NCBI RefSeq assembly: GCF_021155775.2
Contig: NC_060232.1
Span: 25,613,922 to 25,677,921 of the forward strand
Direction: 5' to 3'
DNA: 64,000 bases
DNA from: Neodiprion pinetum
Lineage: Eukaryota; Arthropoda; Insecta; Hymenoptera; Diprionidae
Shown: piece after piece, positions 52,640 to 64,000 of the stretch
Layout of the letters: each line of letters starts with the position of its first letter
Position numbering within the stretch: position 1 is the first letter of the stretch
Translations under genes and position numbers: made by a program
Notes under the pieces: generated by a model
The model's database searches: none
Seen by the model: the letters and a program-made list of their open reading frames with translations, nothing else
Told to the model about the DNA's origin: nothing

Positions 52640-53104
52640 TTGATACGAAATAACATCATCAATTATTCACATCTTCCAAAAATTACCGTACAATATCCAA
52701 ATAATAAAGAACCTCGATTTATCAAAAAAAAAAAAAAAAATCTAAATGGTGAATTTCTACGTATTGCGCCATATCCTGCGTCTAGGAATTGTAATTATTG
52801 TAATCATCTCTCGTTATATAATCAGAAAAAAAACCTGTCACCTTGTTCAATCTCCTATTTTACACCTTCATCAGTTCGAATATGTAATCATAGAGCATTG
52901 TCCTGTTTTGAATGTTCCAGGAAAACAGCGAAACTGTTATCTTCAATAGGGGAGAAATACCGCGAGGGGGATTGTGGATGCGGGGAGAAACTGATTGTTG
53001 GTCGAGATTCCCTCGTCCCCGGTTTAATAAACGGTAATAAAGCTGACCGAAGGGACGGCCAACCCCGCGACACCTGAGAGGAGGTATGTTGTCGCCCGTA
53101 TGCA
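52640..53104 (+). other. Sequence upstream of the membrane-protein exon, probable 5' leader in part
   Basis: A 145-codon frame (52640-53077) is open in the same register as the coding exon that follows but ends at a TGA (53075-53077), nine codons before the exon's ATG, so it cannot be joined to it. An A17 run lies at 52724-52740. An acceptor-like TTTTGAATGTTCCAG ends at about 52921, so the leader of the coding exon may start there. Alternatively transcription may start nearby. A donor-like GAGGAG followed by GTATGTTG at about 53084 could end an alternative untranslated exon. Confidence 0.35.
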
Positions 53105-53259
53105 ATGACTGTGGCCTCAGCCGTAGGACCGTGGCACCGAGCCCATCTCTACAAAATTCTAGCATGCCTTGTCCTGGCTCTTATTACTCTACAGTATCTT
53201 CTCAGCGGTGTTCTGGACCGGCATTCTATCGAGACCATATTCACCATAAACGGCACTAG
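53086..53259 (+). promoter_or_regulatory. Two upstream start codons in the leader of the exon
   Basis: An ATG at 53086 opens a 58-codon frame one register away from the main frame and ends with TAG exactly on the last three bases before the splice donor (53257-53259). A second ATG at 53100 gives ATG CAA TGA, a two-codon frame whose stop overlaps the main start (ATGA at 53105-53108). Both would be expected to reduce or gate initiation at 53105. This assumes the mature leader includes these bases, which is not shown by sequence alone. Confidence 0.4.
53105..53259 (+). CDS. First coding exon of a probable type II membrane protein
   Basis: The exon encodes 51 residues plus two bases of the next codon. 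After a short polar N-terminus with a basic flank (HRAHLYK, residues 11-17) comes an uncharged hydrophobic segment at about residues 18-35 (ILACLVLALITLQYLLSG). It is followed by a charged stem (VLDRHSIETIF) and an N-glycosylation sequon (NGT). A short cytosolic tail, one signal anchor and a lumenal stem are the usual start of Golgi glycosyltransferases and sulfotransferases, but the catalytic domain is not here, so I name no enzyme. The start has a purine at -3 and an in-frame stop nine codons upstream. The exon ends ACTAG before GTATGAGT, a strong donor (phase 2). Codons look protein-like, unlike the flanks. Read-through into the intron would stop at 53311. The next exon was not found in the 10.7 kb to the right edge. 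Confidence 0.72.
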
Positions 53260-53415
53260 GTATGAGTACTTCTATAAGTATAATTATTTCGTACATTTTA
53301 TGCATTTATGAAAATGTCACTCGATGAAGAGACGTTTAAGAGCACCATGAAATGACCATGAGCTGTACGGGGATCAGATAAATCCCGTTTCATATTCTGT
53401 CGTTGAATTAGAATG

Positions 53416-53680
53416 ACAAAGAGAGTTCTAGGTAAAAATTCCTACATTACCGACACTCCCAAGATGCAAACCCTTTTCTAAAACGTAAGGGATTTTACCC
53501 GATAAGGGATGAAAATATGATAAGGCAGGGGAAAATTGTCGGTCAAGTTGACGAGTGGAATGATTCGATGATCGATAAAGTCAGCCGAAGTGAGGACATC
53601 CCCACTCTTGAACGTTCTAGAAAAGGTTTGTGACTGCGGAGTATCGATAATGTAGGAATTTGTGCCCAGAACTCTCTTGC
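53416..53680. mobile_element. ~265 bp MITE with ~70 bp inverted arms, in the intron
   Basis: The left arm (53417-53486) contains AGAGAGTTCTAGGTA, AATTCCTACATTACCGA and CCCTTTTCTAAAACGT. The right arm (53611-53679) carries the complements AACGTTCTAGAAAAGG, TCGATAATGTAGGAATT and CCCAGAACTCTCTTG. The arms match well along their length. The middle (53487-53610) has further partial self-complementarity and no coding frame. The element begins about 155 bp past the splice donor and its right end directly touches the next element. Confidence 0.75.
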
Positions 53681-53682
53681 TA

Positions 53683-53993
53683 CAGGAGAATCTCAATCAT
53701 TCGAACTAATTGGGACCGAGCCTAGGTCGGGTACTCAAAAGTTCGGATAACCGAAATGCAATTTTTATCTTGAGGTATAATAATATATACAACACAAATT
53801 TAAATCGATAAACAGTTGGTATTAAATATCCAAATTCATATCGACCCTGTTTCAAGCATCGAACAATTATTTGATTACTCTGATTTCACATAATCGTCTG
53901 CTATCAAGCAACAATGTATATTTTGAGCAGGCGTTCAGATAAATCAAGTCATGGTTCGGAATATTGAAGATTCGTATAATCGAGGTTCGACTG
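53683..53993. mobile_element. 311 bp pogo/Tigger-like MITE
   Basis: TA flanks both ends (53681-53682 and 53994-53995). Read inward, the left end is CAGGAGAATCTCAATCATTC and the right end, on the opposite strand, CAGTCGAACCTCGATTATAC. Seventeen of the first 23 positions agree. The interior contains CGAACTAATTGGGACCGAGC near the left end and GTTCGGATAACCGAA at about 53740. Ends of the type CAGT-GAACCTCGATTATCCG together with TA duplications are, as I recall, characteristic of pogo/Tigger elements. No transposase frame remains. Confidence 0.65.
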
Positions 53994-53995
53994 TA

Positions 53996-56007
53996 TTTTA
54001 CTATCTCGTAATGAAGTGATACGATTTTCTTATACTCGTTAGTCATAAATGAGCGGGGCAGTGTTTTTGCACAACTAATACTGCATTTCAGTAAAAAATG
54101 TTCGCCAAACCATATCACGATATAACGAAACTTCAAAAGGCTAATTACTACGCATACAACGTGCGATTACGTATGATAAAATTAAATAAAGTAATAACAA
54201 CAATGTCTGTCTACCTGACAGTCTGCATAGTTAGCAGTATTAACACGTTGGTGATATTGTAGAGAAAAAAAAGATAAAATAACGAGTGGATAAAAATGAA
54301 CTGCGGCAAAGTTTATACGAAGTTCAACACCATCGTCGAGGTTACGATAATAATTTTTTGTTCTAAAAGAACCCGCTCTTGGTCACGTGAAACATGAGAA
54401 TTTGTGTGTATAATATTATAGATTGTTTTTAAACAGATGGAAAGAAAAACCGAATCGAATAGGTCAAAAGTTGATTCGTTGGCGCTCAACCAAAAACAAG
54501 AAACTGTTATACGTATCGGAGCTCGATGGAATTGGCAAGATTTCAGGTGATCACGTGATATAAAAATCTCATAAGCGTATATGACTGTACTCTCATCTTA
54601 AAAATAAGAGTTACGGACTTGAGACTTCAATTTTCCCACAGTACAATAATCAAGGTCAAAACCTTTCCAAGATCAAATTTCCGGAATTGCCAAACTCATA
54701 AACTGTCCTCTTCGGTAGTTTAATTTGAAAATCAGGACAATCTGACCCCTATTATTTTCAATATATCCTCAGCTGCTTTAAGAACCAAACGAACGCGAAA
54801 TATTATTCAAGAAAATTAGTAAATCCGTAAGCAAAAAATGTTTTATAGTTAGAAATTACAGCACGCTTCGTATCGAAGGAAAATAATTGAACACTCAATA
54901 ATCTCAATATATACAACACTAAATTGCGGTGAAGCGATCATATTTTCATATATGAAATAGCAAAAAAAAAAAAAAAAAACGTTACCATAGACTTATGCCT
55001 GTAGACGTAACCTTTTGGAAAATTACACTTTTGGCGGAACTATACAAAATCTGCAAAGGATATGAAAACGGGAGTTTGTTTTGATTAAAAAAAAACTGCA
55101 CCAGAACTGCTGACGATTCATCGAGGTCTTGAATTTTTAACCTCTAGCTCTCGCCTTTGTTACATTTTAAAACTAAATGAACACAACGAGTTGCACATTA
55201 TCGGTTATGAAGCGATAGCAGTATCAAAGTTCTGCGTGAGCTACGAAAAAATTTACTTATGTATAAAAAGTCTGCGGAATTAGTTGTCACAGAGTATCGA
55301 GTTCAAAGTCGACGATTACAAAAGAAGAAGAATCGTGGATTCTTCTATTGAAAAATAGCAAAGCATAGGATTTTTAGTTTATATAACATGTTTAGAATAC
55401 CGCGTTACGCAACTGAATTCCAGGCATCAGAAGTTAAAAAGCAATTACTGATAATTGTATCTTCTTCACTCATTTATCTAATATACTTGTAACATAGTTG
55501 CCACATGATTATACGTTAAACTAAAATAACTAATTAACAGGTATAAAATACTCTTCAAACTTTGATCGGTCGACTTTTTTCCTGTAACTGGATTTTAAAT
55601 AATTTTTTCTTACGACTTTCAGGCACTATAATTCAATTTCGCAAAGCAGCAGAAAATATTTTATTTTCATATACCCGTGATCCGCTTTCCGCTTGTAGAT
55701 TCACGTATTGTTAGAAATCTGTAATTTGTCATTCGGTACGACTAACGGTGAGGTAAAAATATCTAGATAAAGCGAAGAAATTATTCATGAAATTACAGAG
55801 CTTGGACTTTACGAATTGACCAACGAGAAACGGCTACCGAGAAACTATACCGACATTGACTAAAATTGGCTGTTTACGAGCCCATTTAGGTGATTAAACT
55901 TGCATTGTCGTTCGATTGCCGTAAGAACTTCGAAAGTCGGTGAGTTCACGAAGAGAAACTCAAGAACCTTACATTGATCGGCGTCATTGTTATCACGTAT
56001 TCATTAG
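53996..56007. other. AT-rich intronic or intergenic stretch
   Basis: No supported exon. An A18 run lies at 54962-54979. A perfect 9 bp hairpin with a 3-base loop (AGAAGAATC, GTG, GATTCTTCT) lies at 55327-55347, too short to call functional. If the exon at 53105 is real and continues rightward, this is part of its first intron. Confidence 0.5.
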
Positions 56008-56870
56008 CTGGTCGAAAAAAATTGACTTTTTTTTTTCAAAGTCACATGCTTAATAGTTGTAGGAAGTTGAAATGAGACGCCCGTTTCAATTTGAGCCCTT
56101 AATATTAATATTTAGTGATACCCAAACGCAATTTCCATTTTTCATTTGATTAACATTCGAAAATAATTTTAGTTATTTCGGAATTTCGTAGCTCAGTAAC
56201 GAAGCAATATACATAAATGTCCGATACGTATTTTTGTTGGGAATCGACCGCTCTACGAAAAAAGTTTTTTTGTAAACTTTTTCAACGGCTATGAAATCAT
56301 GTTATTCGATCAATTTTCAAGTTAAAAAAATCTGTATTTTGCTAAAAAAAAAAAAAGACTTTCAAAGTGAAATTACATATAATACATAGTGTTATTTGTA
56401 ATAATTACAAAATAAATTTGCTTAGGTCGAAATTTAATTGAATGACATGATTTCATAGTGGTTGAAATGCTCTACAAAAAAAGGACCACTATATTTTGTG
56501 GTGAGTTCAGTATTTTCGCTGTTAATCTAGAAAACGTTGAATCTTTACTTGATTTCAACTTTAACTTGAATAGCTTTTAAAAGAGTTGAGTTATCAAAAA
56601 ATCATAAGAGACCTTTTTTGTAGAGCAGTCGATTCCCAACGAAAATTTGAATCGGACATTTACGTACATTGCCTCGTTACTGAGATACGAAATTCCGAAA
56701 TAACTAAAATTATTTTCCAACGTTAATCAAATGAAAAATGGAAATTGCGTTCAGGAATCACTGAATATCAATATTAAGAGCTGAAATTGCAACCGGCGTC
56801 TTATTTCCTCTTTCTAAAACTGTTAAACATATGACTTTGAAAAAAAAATTGTCGATTTTTTTGGACCAGT
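56008..56870. mobile_element. 863 bp foldback transposon with ~260 bp inverted arms
   Basis: The left arm (56008 to about 56270) and right arm (about 56607-56870) are inverted copies, around 85% identical by eye. The ends are CTGGTCGAAAAAAATTGAC and its near-complement finishing TTTTTTGGACCAG. Long exact inner stretches include CGCAATTTCCATTTTTCATT and AAAATAATTTTAGTTATTTC, each with its complement in the other arm. The ~335 bp centre is AT-rich and holds a third copy of the arm-end motif GCTCTACAAAAAAAGG at about 56469. No transposase frame. A target duplication is not obvious. A transcript would form a hairpin of some 260 bp. Confidence 0.85.
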
Positions 56871-59800
56871 CTTGTATATTCACATGCTGTTAGAATCTAG
56901 GTAAATCTACGATATATGCAGGCTGAGGTTATTTCCAGGTCTGAGTCTAAAATAGTGACGAGCGTAAAAAGTTTAAAAAATACACTCACGGGCTACTTCG
57001 ATCATCCGAATCACGTGACCGATCGGCAAAGCCAATAAGTTGAGACGTGCATTTTCTCATATCGAAATTAGCACCAGCTATCCTCGAGAATAATTAACGG
57101 TCGTTTTTATTACGCTACCGCTGCACGGCGGTATTATTTCATCCCCGAGCTCTTATTCGCCAACCTCCAATATTGGCTTTGGTATCCCTTCGTCGTCGCT
57201 CCTGCTTTCCGACTCGACAAAGATATATTAACTTTTTTATTTATTCAGGAATAATGAAAGAGGAACGGATAATCGGACAATGAAATATCAAATTAGACCA
57301 TATAATTATTCTCTTTTATCGCTGTCAATCTATTTCTAAAGGCTCGACGATAATAATCGTTAAAACCCGAAACGTATCCGAAGAAACGATTAAAGCCGTA
57401 CCTCTCACCGGGTGAAACGCTCCGGGATTTGTCCTGTACGAAAATAGTCGCCTTGGAATCTCGATGAGAGGCGACTAATTTGTCAACGTCTTTATTCTCT
57501 CACTGGCGAAAGGTGTTCCCGGAATCTCAACTTTTCCATGACGCGAGTCCAAAATCGTTGAATATCAATTTTTCATTAAAAAATTCCCACCCCTGAAAGG
57601 CCACTCTCCAGTTTTCATATAAAATACTCAACTTCAAGGTGTATAATATATGTATACATGATCCCCGGCAGACTAAGAGACTCGTAATATCTTTCGATTA
57701 AAGTCGTTTCCTCCTCGAGACGTTTATTAAAATTTGAAGCCAATGACCCCGTGCTGTGCGGAATAATCGAGAAGGAAAATAATTTTTCAAAAATCTAATC
57801 CTCTTATCACGGTAATTATAAAAATTGTCATCCACTCGACTTGACTCTGTCGGTAATATATTCCTTTTTCACGAGTCAGATGTATCGATTTTTTATTCCT
57901 TTTTTTTTTCTTGCTGTCTAGCTTCTATTTAAATATTCTTGTGCATGCATGTGTGTGTGAATGCGTATGTAAAAACTGACCAGCTTGTCCTCTTGCGCGT
58001 TAACAGCGTCGTGGGCATTTGCATGCGGTGTTTAATTAATGGAAACGTCTTTATACGCCGCGTTAAATCCTTCTAGTCAATTCGTTCGTGGAAATATTGC
58101 GATGGTTCGATTAATATTTCATGAAGCTACCTCAAGAACTGGCAACGTTTACACAGTAATTTGCAACTTTCAAGAGGCTTCACGTGACAAACGGTATTTC
58201 AAATTTTTCACTAAATTTATAATATGCGTGTAATATAATAGACGTGCGGTGCCGATGCGGAAGAAGTTTAAAGAACGCCAAAAAGTACCCTCGCATTGTC
58301 GAAGACTTCTGACAATCGTGACTGCCGGCGTTTTATTTTTAAATAAATGGTTGAAAACCACGCGAACTCGTTCGTGGCAAATATAAATTTTCTCGCGATA
58401 AATTTTCTCTCTACCTTTTACCATCTATAATAATAATTCCGCACCTTCAGGACCGAGGTTCAAGCTGAATTTTTATCCCGGGAAGAAAATCAGAATTAAA
58501 CTTGCTTACGACGGGAAAATGTGATTTATTCGAATAGAAACTTGAATTACAGTAATAAGATTAAGATTAATTCAGTGAAAGTAAATCATACCTGCTTGAA
58601 AATAAAACCATCCGAACTCTCTGTGTTGAAAATATAAATATCTCGTCGCTTGTAAATATTCTGATAGAATATTTTACGGAGTTCTTTTTCTTTCATCGTC
58701 ATTGTTGTTAAAATTATCGTAACATCTAATCCTAATCGATAAAGCCCCAGGATATTTTGATGGGACATAAATTTCAGTGAATTTACCACGTGATTTTCGG
58801 CCTGTGTTGAAGATAACAAGGTTTTGTCGTTACCCTGTAACCGAATATTTGGATGGGTTGAGTGACGCCACGGAGCGACGATGAGTTTAAAGGGATCGAA
58901 ATTGACAGGTTGCGGTGAGTAGAGATTGATAATAATCCAATCAAAACTATACATATACACCTACATACTTATAATCAGGTAGGTACTCGATGACGGTGAA
59001 TAACGATATTGGTCGTCGTTATTATATTACGTCACGCACACGGCAGATCCTCTGTTTCGATGTGCGATAAGGACAGTGTGATACGAAGATCGATATCGAA
59101 CGAAATTACAGCGATTAGATCAATCTGTCAGAGCTCGTCGTTTAAACGGTTTGCACCGAGATTCACAGCCACTCGAGATATTGTCGAGTGAGTCTCAAGT
59201 ACCTGAGTAGATTATATAAAATTGCATAAAGTTCAACACTCGAAGTCATTTCTGGGAGATTTGACCAGCGTGTAATGAAAAAATTATTCCTTTCGTTCCG
59301 TCGCTGGAATGCTTCGGTAAAGAAAAAATTAATTCAACGCAACACTGTCTGCAGTATCGTAGGAATTCATTGATCGTAGTAAAGCCGAATCATTGTCGCA
59401 TTCGGTACATATTCCGTCACATTCGTATTCATGTAGGTATTATAACGAGCTATAAAACTCTTATCACGTTTCCCGAACCGTCTGACTGTATTTTTAACTT
59501 ACTGTAAATGTTATCAAATTTTTTTTTATACTCATCTCACCGCTTCTGTACTGGTGGCGCATACGAAGTTCTCTCACAGTTTTTCCACCGTGTATCGATA
59601 TAGTGTTATTCAAGAGTTTTTATTTTTATTTTTCTACAGTCTCATTTATCTTGCCCCTAATTAAATTATTCCTTAAGTACTATTTAGCGTTGGAATAACA
59701 GATCCGTTTACTTAAGAATGTGTTTTTAGTCGAAACGTAACGTTATCTACCACCTGTCATATCCGATTGATCATCAATTTGCCAACTGACACAGATTATC

Positions 59801-62044
59801 TTCCGCATTTCACGACCTTTGTGCCATGCTAGCAATTATACTATCTTCTATTTATAAACACTATCAAAGCCAAGTTTTGAATTATGTATAGTATACTTCA
59901 CGCTGCAGCAATGTTTGAAACGAGTATGATAATACGCGTAATTTAGTCACGCTACCCTCATGATCGCCTGGCTATAAAACACCATTGTTTCATACGGTGT
60001 TTTGATAACTACCATAGTTTGTTTCATTACTGCGTTACATACATCGGGGCAAAACTGTACGTACGTAAATCGACAATGACCCAAAAGAAGATACACGTTA
60101 AAAACGAGTAAGTGGTTTTACCAGAATTCTGTCATTGAGTCTTGATTAGGATTCTACTGCCCTCCGAAAGACAAGCCTTGAGCGTAACTTTCTACATACA
60201 GTAGTTAACGGAGACTCAGAATTCTAACGAAACCTATATCCTCTTCATAAGATTTATACTACAAACGCTCTTCAAACGCGAAGTAAAGAAAAGCTAACGA
60301 TAAGTATTTACAGTGTGAAAGTTCTGCGCGTGCATGTATAAGCTGATGAAAATTGGAATGAATTGACTAAGTAAATATAACAGTATCTTTGGTTTTTTTT
60401 AAATAATCCGAATATCGTTTGATGTCGGTAAAAATTAAACGTCCTCTTTAGTTATCTAAACTGATGTTCTTCAATTTTTCACACGTCATTTACCAGTCTT
60501 CGCAACACCGACTACTAAACCAGTAAGTTGGCTATTCCTTGTACGAAATACGCTACAACAAGCGTGCTTGGAAACGAGCGAAAAACACCCGTTACGCGCA
60601 GCTGTTCTTTTATTTCGTACAGTTTTGCTTTATCGTAAGATACGCGCCAGTTTGTGAGAAACGGTGAAATTTTATTGGTTGGTTAAAATATACATGGGTA
60701 TATAACTTTACATGTGTATATGTATACATATATGTACATTACATGACCCATCGTGAACTCTAAACGTACGTCCAACGTTTTTCACACCATCTTTTGCGGT
60801 ATTCATGGTTTCCGATGCCGGAGGACATTTATCAGCAGTTATAATTATACACATGACAAACTGCCTTCATCTGAAAAAATTTTTAGTTGCCGCTAGCATT
60901 CGGACGAGAAGTTAACGAGTAAATTAACTTCGGATATCTTTTTCATGTTATTTACAGAGAAAAATGCAACCATAACGAATAAAATATGGAATAGGTATAA
61001 TTATTACAGGTTTCATTATTGTATGTGGTTTGTTTACTCGGCTGCTTTGTTCAATTATACAATTATTTTTCACCGTTTACACAGTGTCTGACTATTTTTA
61101 ATTATTATAGAAAATAATGTACGTGAGGAAAAAATGAAAATGAGTTTTGTAAGTATCGACAGAAAATGTCGCACGTCTTTCAGCTGAATTTTTATTTTTT
61201 ATTTCGATTATACGGTCACTCGTATTACACTTACATGTAGCTCTTGGCGACGGTGTAACAATAAATTAAGTTGTGGTAACACGTGAAAAGGGATTGAAAC
61301 AAGAAATTATTATGTGAAGTAATATGGTAAATAATATTTCGATCATCGGAAGACGTAGAGTATTAAAAGTTATCGTAATCGCGCTCTAACATATTTTTCT
61401 AAAATCTTACCGACTACGAAAATGAAATTTTTGTAACATAAAAGAAACTTCTTTTTCTTGTTATCATACCATATACAAACATTTAACGCGTGAACAGCTG
61501 TTTTCTTCTCGCAGTTGTGCGCCAATTAGAAACTAAATAAAACTATAACTGACGACGTTATATATTGTGCGCACGATCGTGTCGCTAGGGCGTCAAAATC
61601 TCATTCGGGAATAGGAAACTATACACCCTATGATTACACAAGATACGTACACATATCCCATTCTGCAGTATACCTATAGGTAGTTGCAATTGTGATTTCA
61701 TTGTTAGTATAAAGGTGGGAGTCGGTTGTATACACGCACCGTGTTCGGAGTGACATGTCGTACACACCGTGCGTACATGTGCCTCAATATATCCTGTGTA
61801 CACGGCTTCAAACTTGCAGACCGCGTCAAACAACCCCGGGCTGTGAAATTCGCGGGTTTGCCGGATATGGCGCCACCTCTTGGTACGTCTAACCCTGGCG
61901 GCGAATCGCTTGTTCTTCTCCAACCCCTTTCGTGACACCCGCCGTTGTAGCTTCGAATTGATCTACGGAGGCGCCTGTCTCTGCCTCTGTCTTTCTCTCC
62001 CTTTCTTCTCTCATTATTATACACAAGGTACTCGTAATAAATAT
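56871..62044. other. AT-rich non-coding stretch
   Basis: About 5.2 kb without a supported exon. A - frame at 58586-58960 (124 codons) and those at 61585-62093 (117 and 129 codons) have no motif, and the last is partly driven by the TATC tract. A TATA/ACATGTGTATATGTATACAT cluster lies at 60690-60750. If the gene at 53105 extends rightward, this is intron. Confidence 0.5.
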
Positions 62045-62392
62045 TATCTATCTCTCTATCTTTATCCATCCATCTATCCATCCAACTATCCAATTATCTA
62101 TCTATAAATCTATCTACCACTCTTTTTCTATATATATATCTGTCTATCTATCCACCTAACTATCTAATTATCCAATTATCTATCTATCTAACTGCCTAAC
62201 TGTTCAACTATCCAACGATCTATCTATCTATCCACCCATCCAACTATCTGACTATCCGACTATCCAATTATCCAACTATCTGTCCATCCATCCATCCAAC
62301 CATCGAACAATCCAACCATCCAACCATCCAACTGTTTATTTATCGAACCATCCAACTATCTAGCTCTCTATCTATATTTATGTATCTATTTC
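62045..62392. repeat. Degenerate (TATC)n/(CATC)n tetranucleotide tract
   Basis: About 350 bp built from CTAT, CCAT, CCAA and CTAA-type four-base units in near-continuous phase, for example CATCCATCTATCCATCCAAC. The units have drifted by point changes, so this is an old expanded microsatellite. It also creates the MDSWMDRWMDKD-type reading on the - strand. Confidence 0.9.
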
Positions 62393-64000
62393 TCAAATCA
62401 CAATGGCTCTTGTATAGCGTCGTTTGCGAACACTCTGTACCAACTGCAAGCCTACGCCTATAGATGCAACAATCATTCCCATTTGTCTCTGCAAACCGAG
62501 TGGCATGTTCCGCATTGGAATTACTGCCTAGACCGCGCACTGAGTTTCGCACCCTGAATGATTATCTCAATTTCGCACTGTTTTCAACGTCCATTTTGCG
62601 GTTAGTGTATGCAGTTGTGCACAGTGTTGTGCGTACGTGCCGAGGTGCCGTTAAGCATTTATATAACCGCGAATGACGTTCTCGTTGGGGACGTGATCCC
62701 AACACAATCGAGTTAGTTTTATACGATTCAGATTTTACACATCGAGGGAAATTTCATTTGTTATAGTTGGTAGAAAATTCTAGTAAAATGGATATCGTTG
62801 TATAAACCGTTCAAATATTGTTGGAATTATTTGACGATTCGATGCACATTTTTTTGCTATCGCAACGTTAAATCTGTCTGTTTAGCTGGCTAGATTTTTT
62901 CAGCTTAATAAGGCTTTAACATGAATTTATAGTTGCATCGACATCAAATTAACGTAACGGTTACAAGAAAATGTAGTAAGAGTGATCTTAAACTAAAACA
63001 ATAGTAACATATACTAGATTTTTTATTTACAGCTACAAAATTTGTTCTCATTTCGTATACGGAACTATATTTTTCGGTATAAAAGTAGAAATTTCGTTTC
63101 TTTCATCCATATAACATGGCTACTTTATACAGCAGAAATTGGAATGAACTGTAATATTTATCCTTCACACACATTATTTATCAGAGCTTAAAGGTAATCT
63201 TTGCCCAACTATACCTATAAAGCCCAAGTTGTGGAATGATGAGATCTAACCTAACCTATTCCGAATAAATGCAGCTGTAATTCAGGTGTTCGAAAAGTAT
63301 GTGCGCCACTCTGAGGTTAACGGGCTAAAATTTTCTAAACCTTAGGATATGCAGAAGAGAATTAGGCGCGGAAAGTTGTTAGCCAAGAAGTACAAAGAAC
63401 CCCTGCGGCGAGCAGGAAGCTTTCCCTGGAAAATTACTTGAGATCTTAAAAGTTTTACTTCTTTTCCTCCTCCGGCCGCAACGGGGGGAGGGGGCTCAAT
63501 GCTTTATTTTACAAAAGTCGAGAAGACGATGGGTACTCATTTTCTACACGATCCCGAGTTAAACGCATATTTATATGCTGGCTAAAAGTAAGAATATAGT
63601 TTGATCGTAGGAACATCTTTTAAGGCTACTTTTCCGAGCCCGTTTCAGTTGTTATGCCCGGATACAACACAACTCGACCGAACCCAACCTAACTTCACGT
63701 CGAGTAAATATATCTTGAATGTGCAAAACCGCAGGCAAAACCAACGCTTCCGTAAAAATCTTACAAGGTTTAATATATGTGCAACATGTATATCCAAGTA
63801 CGGACCGCGATAAAAGTTTCATCATGCTTTTGCATGAGAACAAAACCGCGTTTCGGATAAAAGTTACACTCGCTTTTTCACAAATATCCGACCGCCGTAA
63901 AACCTTGAATCAGTTAAACTTTGAAACGAAATTGAATCCGAGTTTACTCGTGACTCCGTATTTGTGTTTCAACTTTGCTTTTTATCCAACTTGAGAGTGC
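62393..64000. other. Non-coding stretch to the right edge
   Basis: No supported exon. Short frames at 62340-62676 and 63601-63994 lack motifs. A G-rich GGGGGGAGGGGG patch lies at about 63483-63494. Nothing shows whether the gene at 53105 resumes here. Confidence 0.45.

Noticed and set aside
52640..53077. 145-codon frame as the N-terminal extension of the membrane protein
   Set aside because: It ends at an in-frame TGA nine codons before the exon's ATG and runs across an A17 tract.
55327..55347. Perfect short hairpin as a terminator
   Set aside because: Intrinsic terminators do not apply in this eukaryotic context and the stem is only 9 bp.
63230..63700. CCTAACC-type words as telomeric repeat
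   Set aside because: Only isolated AACCTAACCTA and CAACCTAAC words occur; there is no tandem array.

Overview
The window reads as a gene-poor stretch of an animal nuclear genome, most likely an insect. The DNA is AT-rich with plentiful CpG. It has short microsatellites, mononucleotide runs and small foldback or terminal-inverted-repeat transposons, and it lacks operons, ribosome-binding sites and dense long reading frames. I could not fix the order; a hymenopteran such as a sawfly is a guess from composition and repeat style. No rRNA, tRNA, CRISPR array, bacterial gene or viral gene was recognised.

The one coding segment I trust is a short exon on the + strand at 53105-53259. It encodes the N-terminus of a probable type II (signal-anchor) membrane protein and ends at a good splice donor. 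The rest of that gene is either past the right edge or in exons I could not find, so most of 53.3-64.0 kb would be its first large intron. Everything to the left is intergenic DNA or introns of unidentified genes. Open reading frames reach 175 codons at most, about what chance gives in 64 kb, and most overlap equally open frames on the other strand.

Layout. 1-2.8 kb and 6.4-9.9 kb are less AT-rich, with many overlapping short frames but no recognisable protein. 13.35-13.86 kb is a long inverted repeat. 14.45-14.76 kb holds AT and CT microsatellites. 17.48-17.85 kb and 31.36-31.74 kb are two nearly identical ~380 bp elements with ~45 bp inverted ends. A second, older ~200 bp family occurs near 6.05, 30.41, 33.73 and 39.48 kb. 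A 25-base G run lies at 41.3 kb. A 222 bp TA-flanked element lies at 48.34 kb, and a 261 bp near-palindrome at 50.55 kb. Just downstream of the coding exon, two small transposons abut at 53.42-53.99 kb, the second resembling pogo/Tigger ends. An 863 bp element with ~260 bp inverted arms fills 56.01-56.87 kb. A degenerate TATC/CATC tract covers 62.05-62.39 kb.

The most striking content is therefore non-coding: at least six distinct kinds of non-autonomous inverted-repeat element, with no transposase gene in the window to move them. The exon's leader is also unusual, with two upstream start codons, one of which makes a two-codon frame whose stop overlaps the main start.
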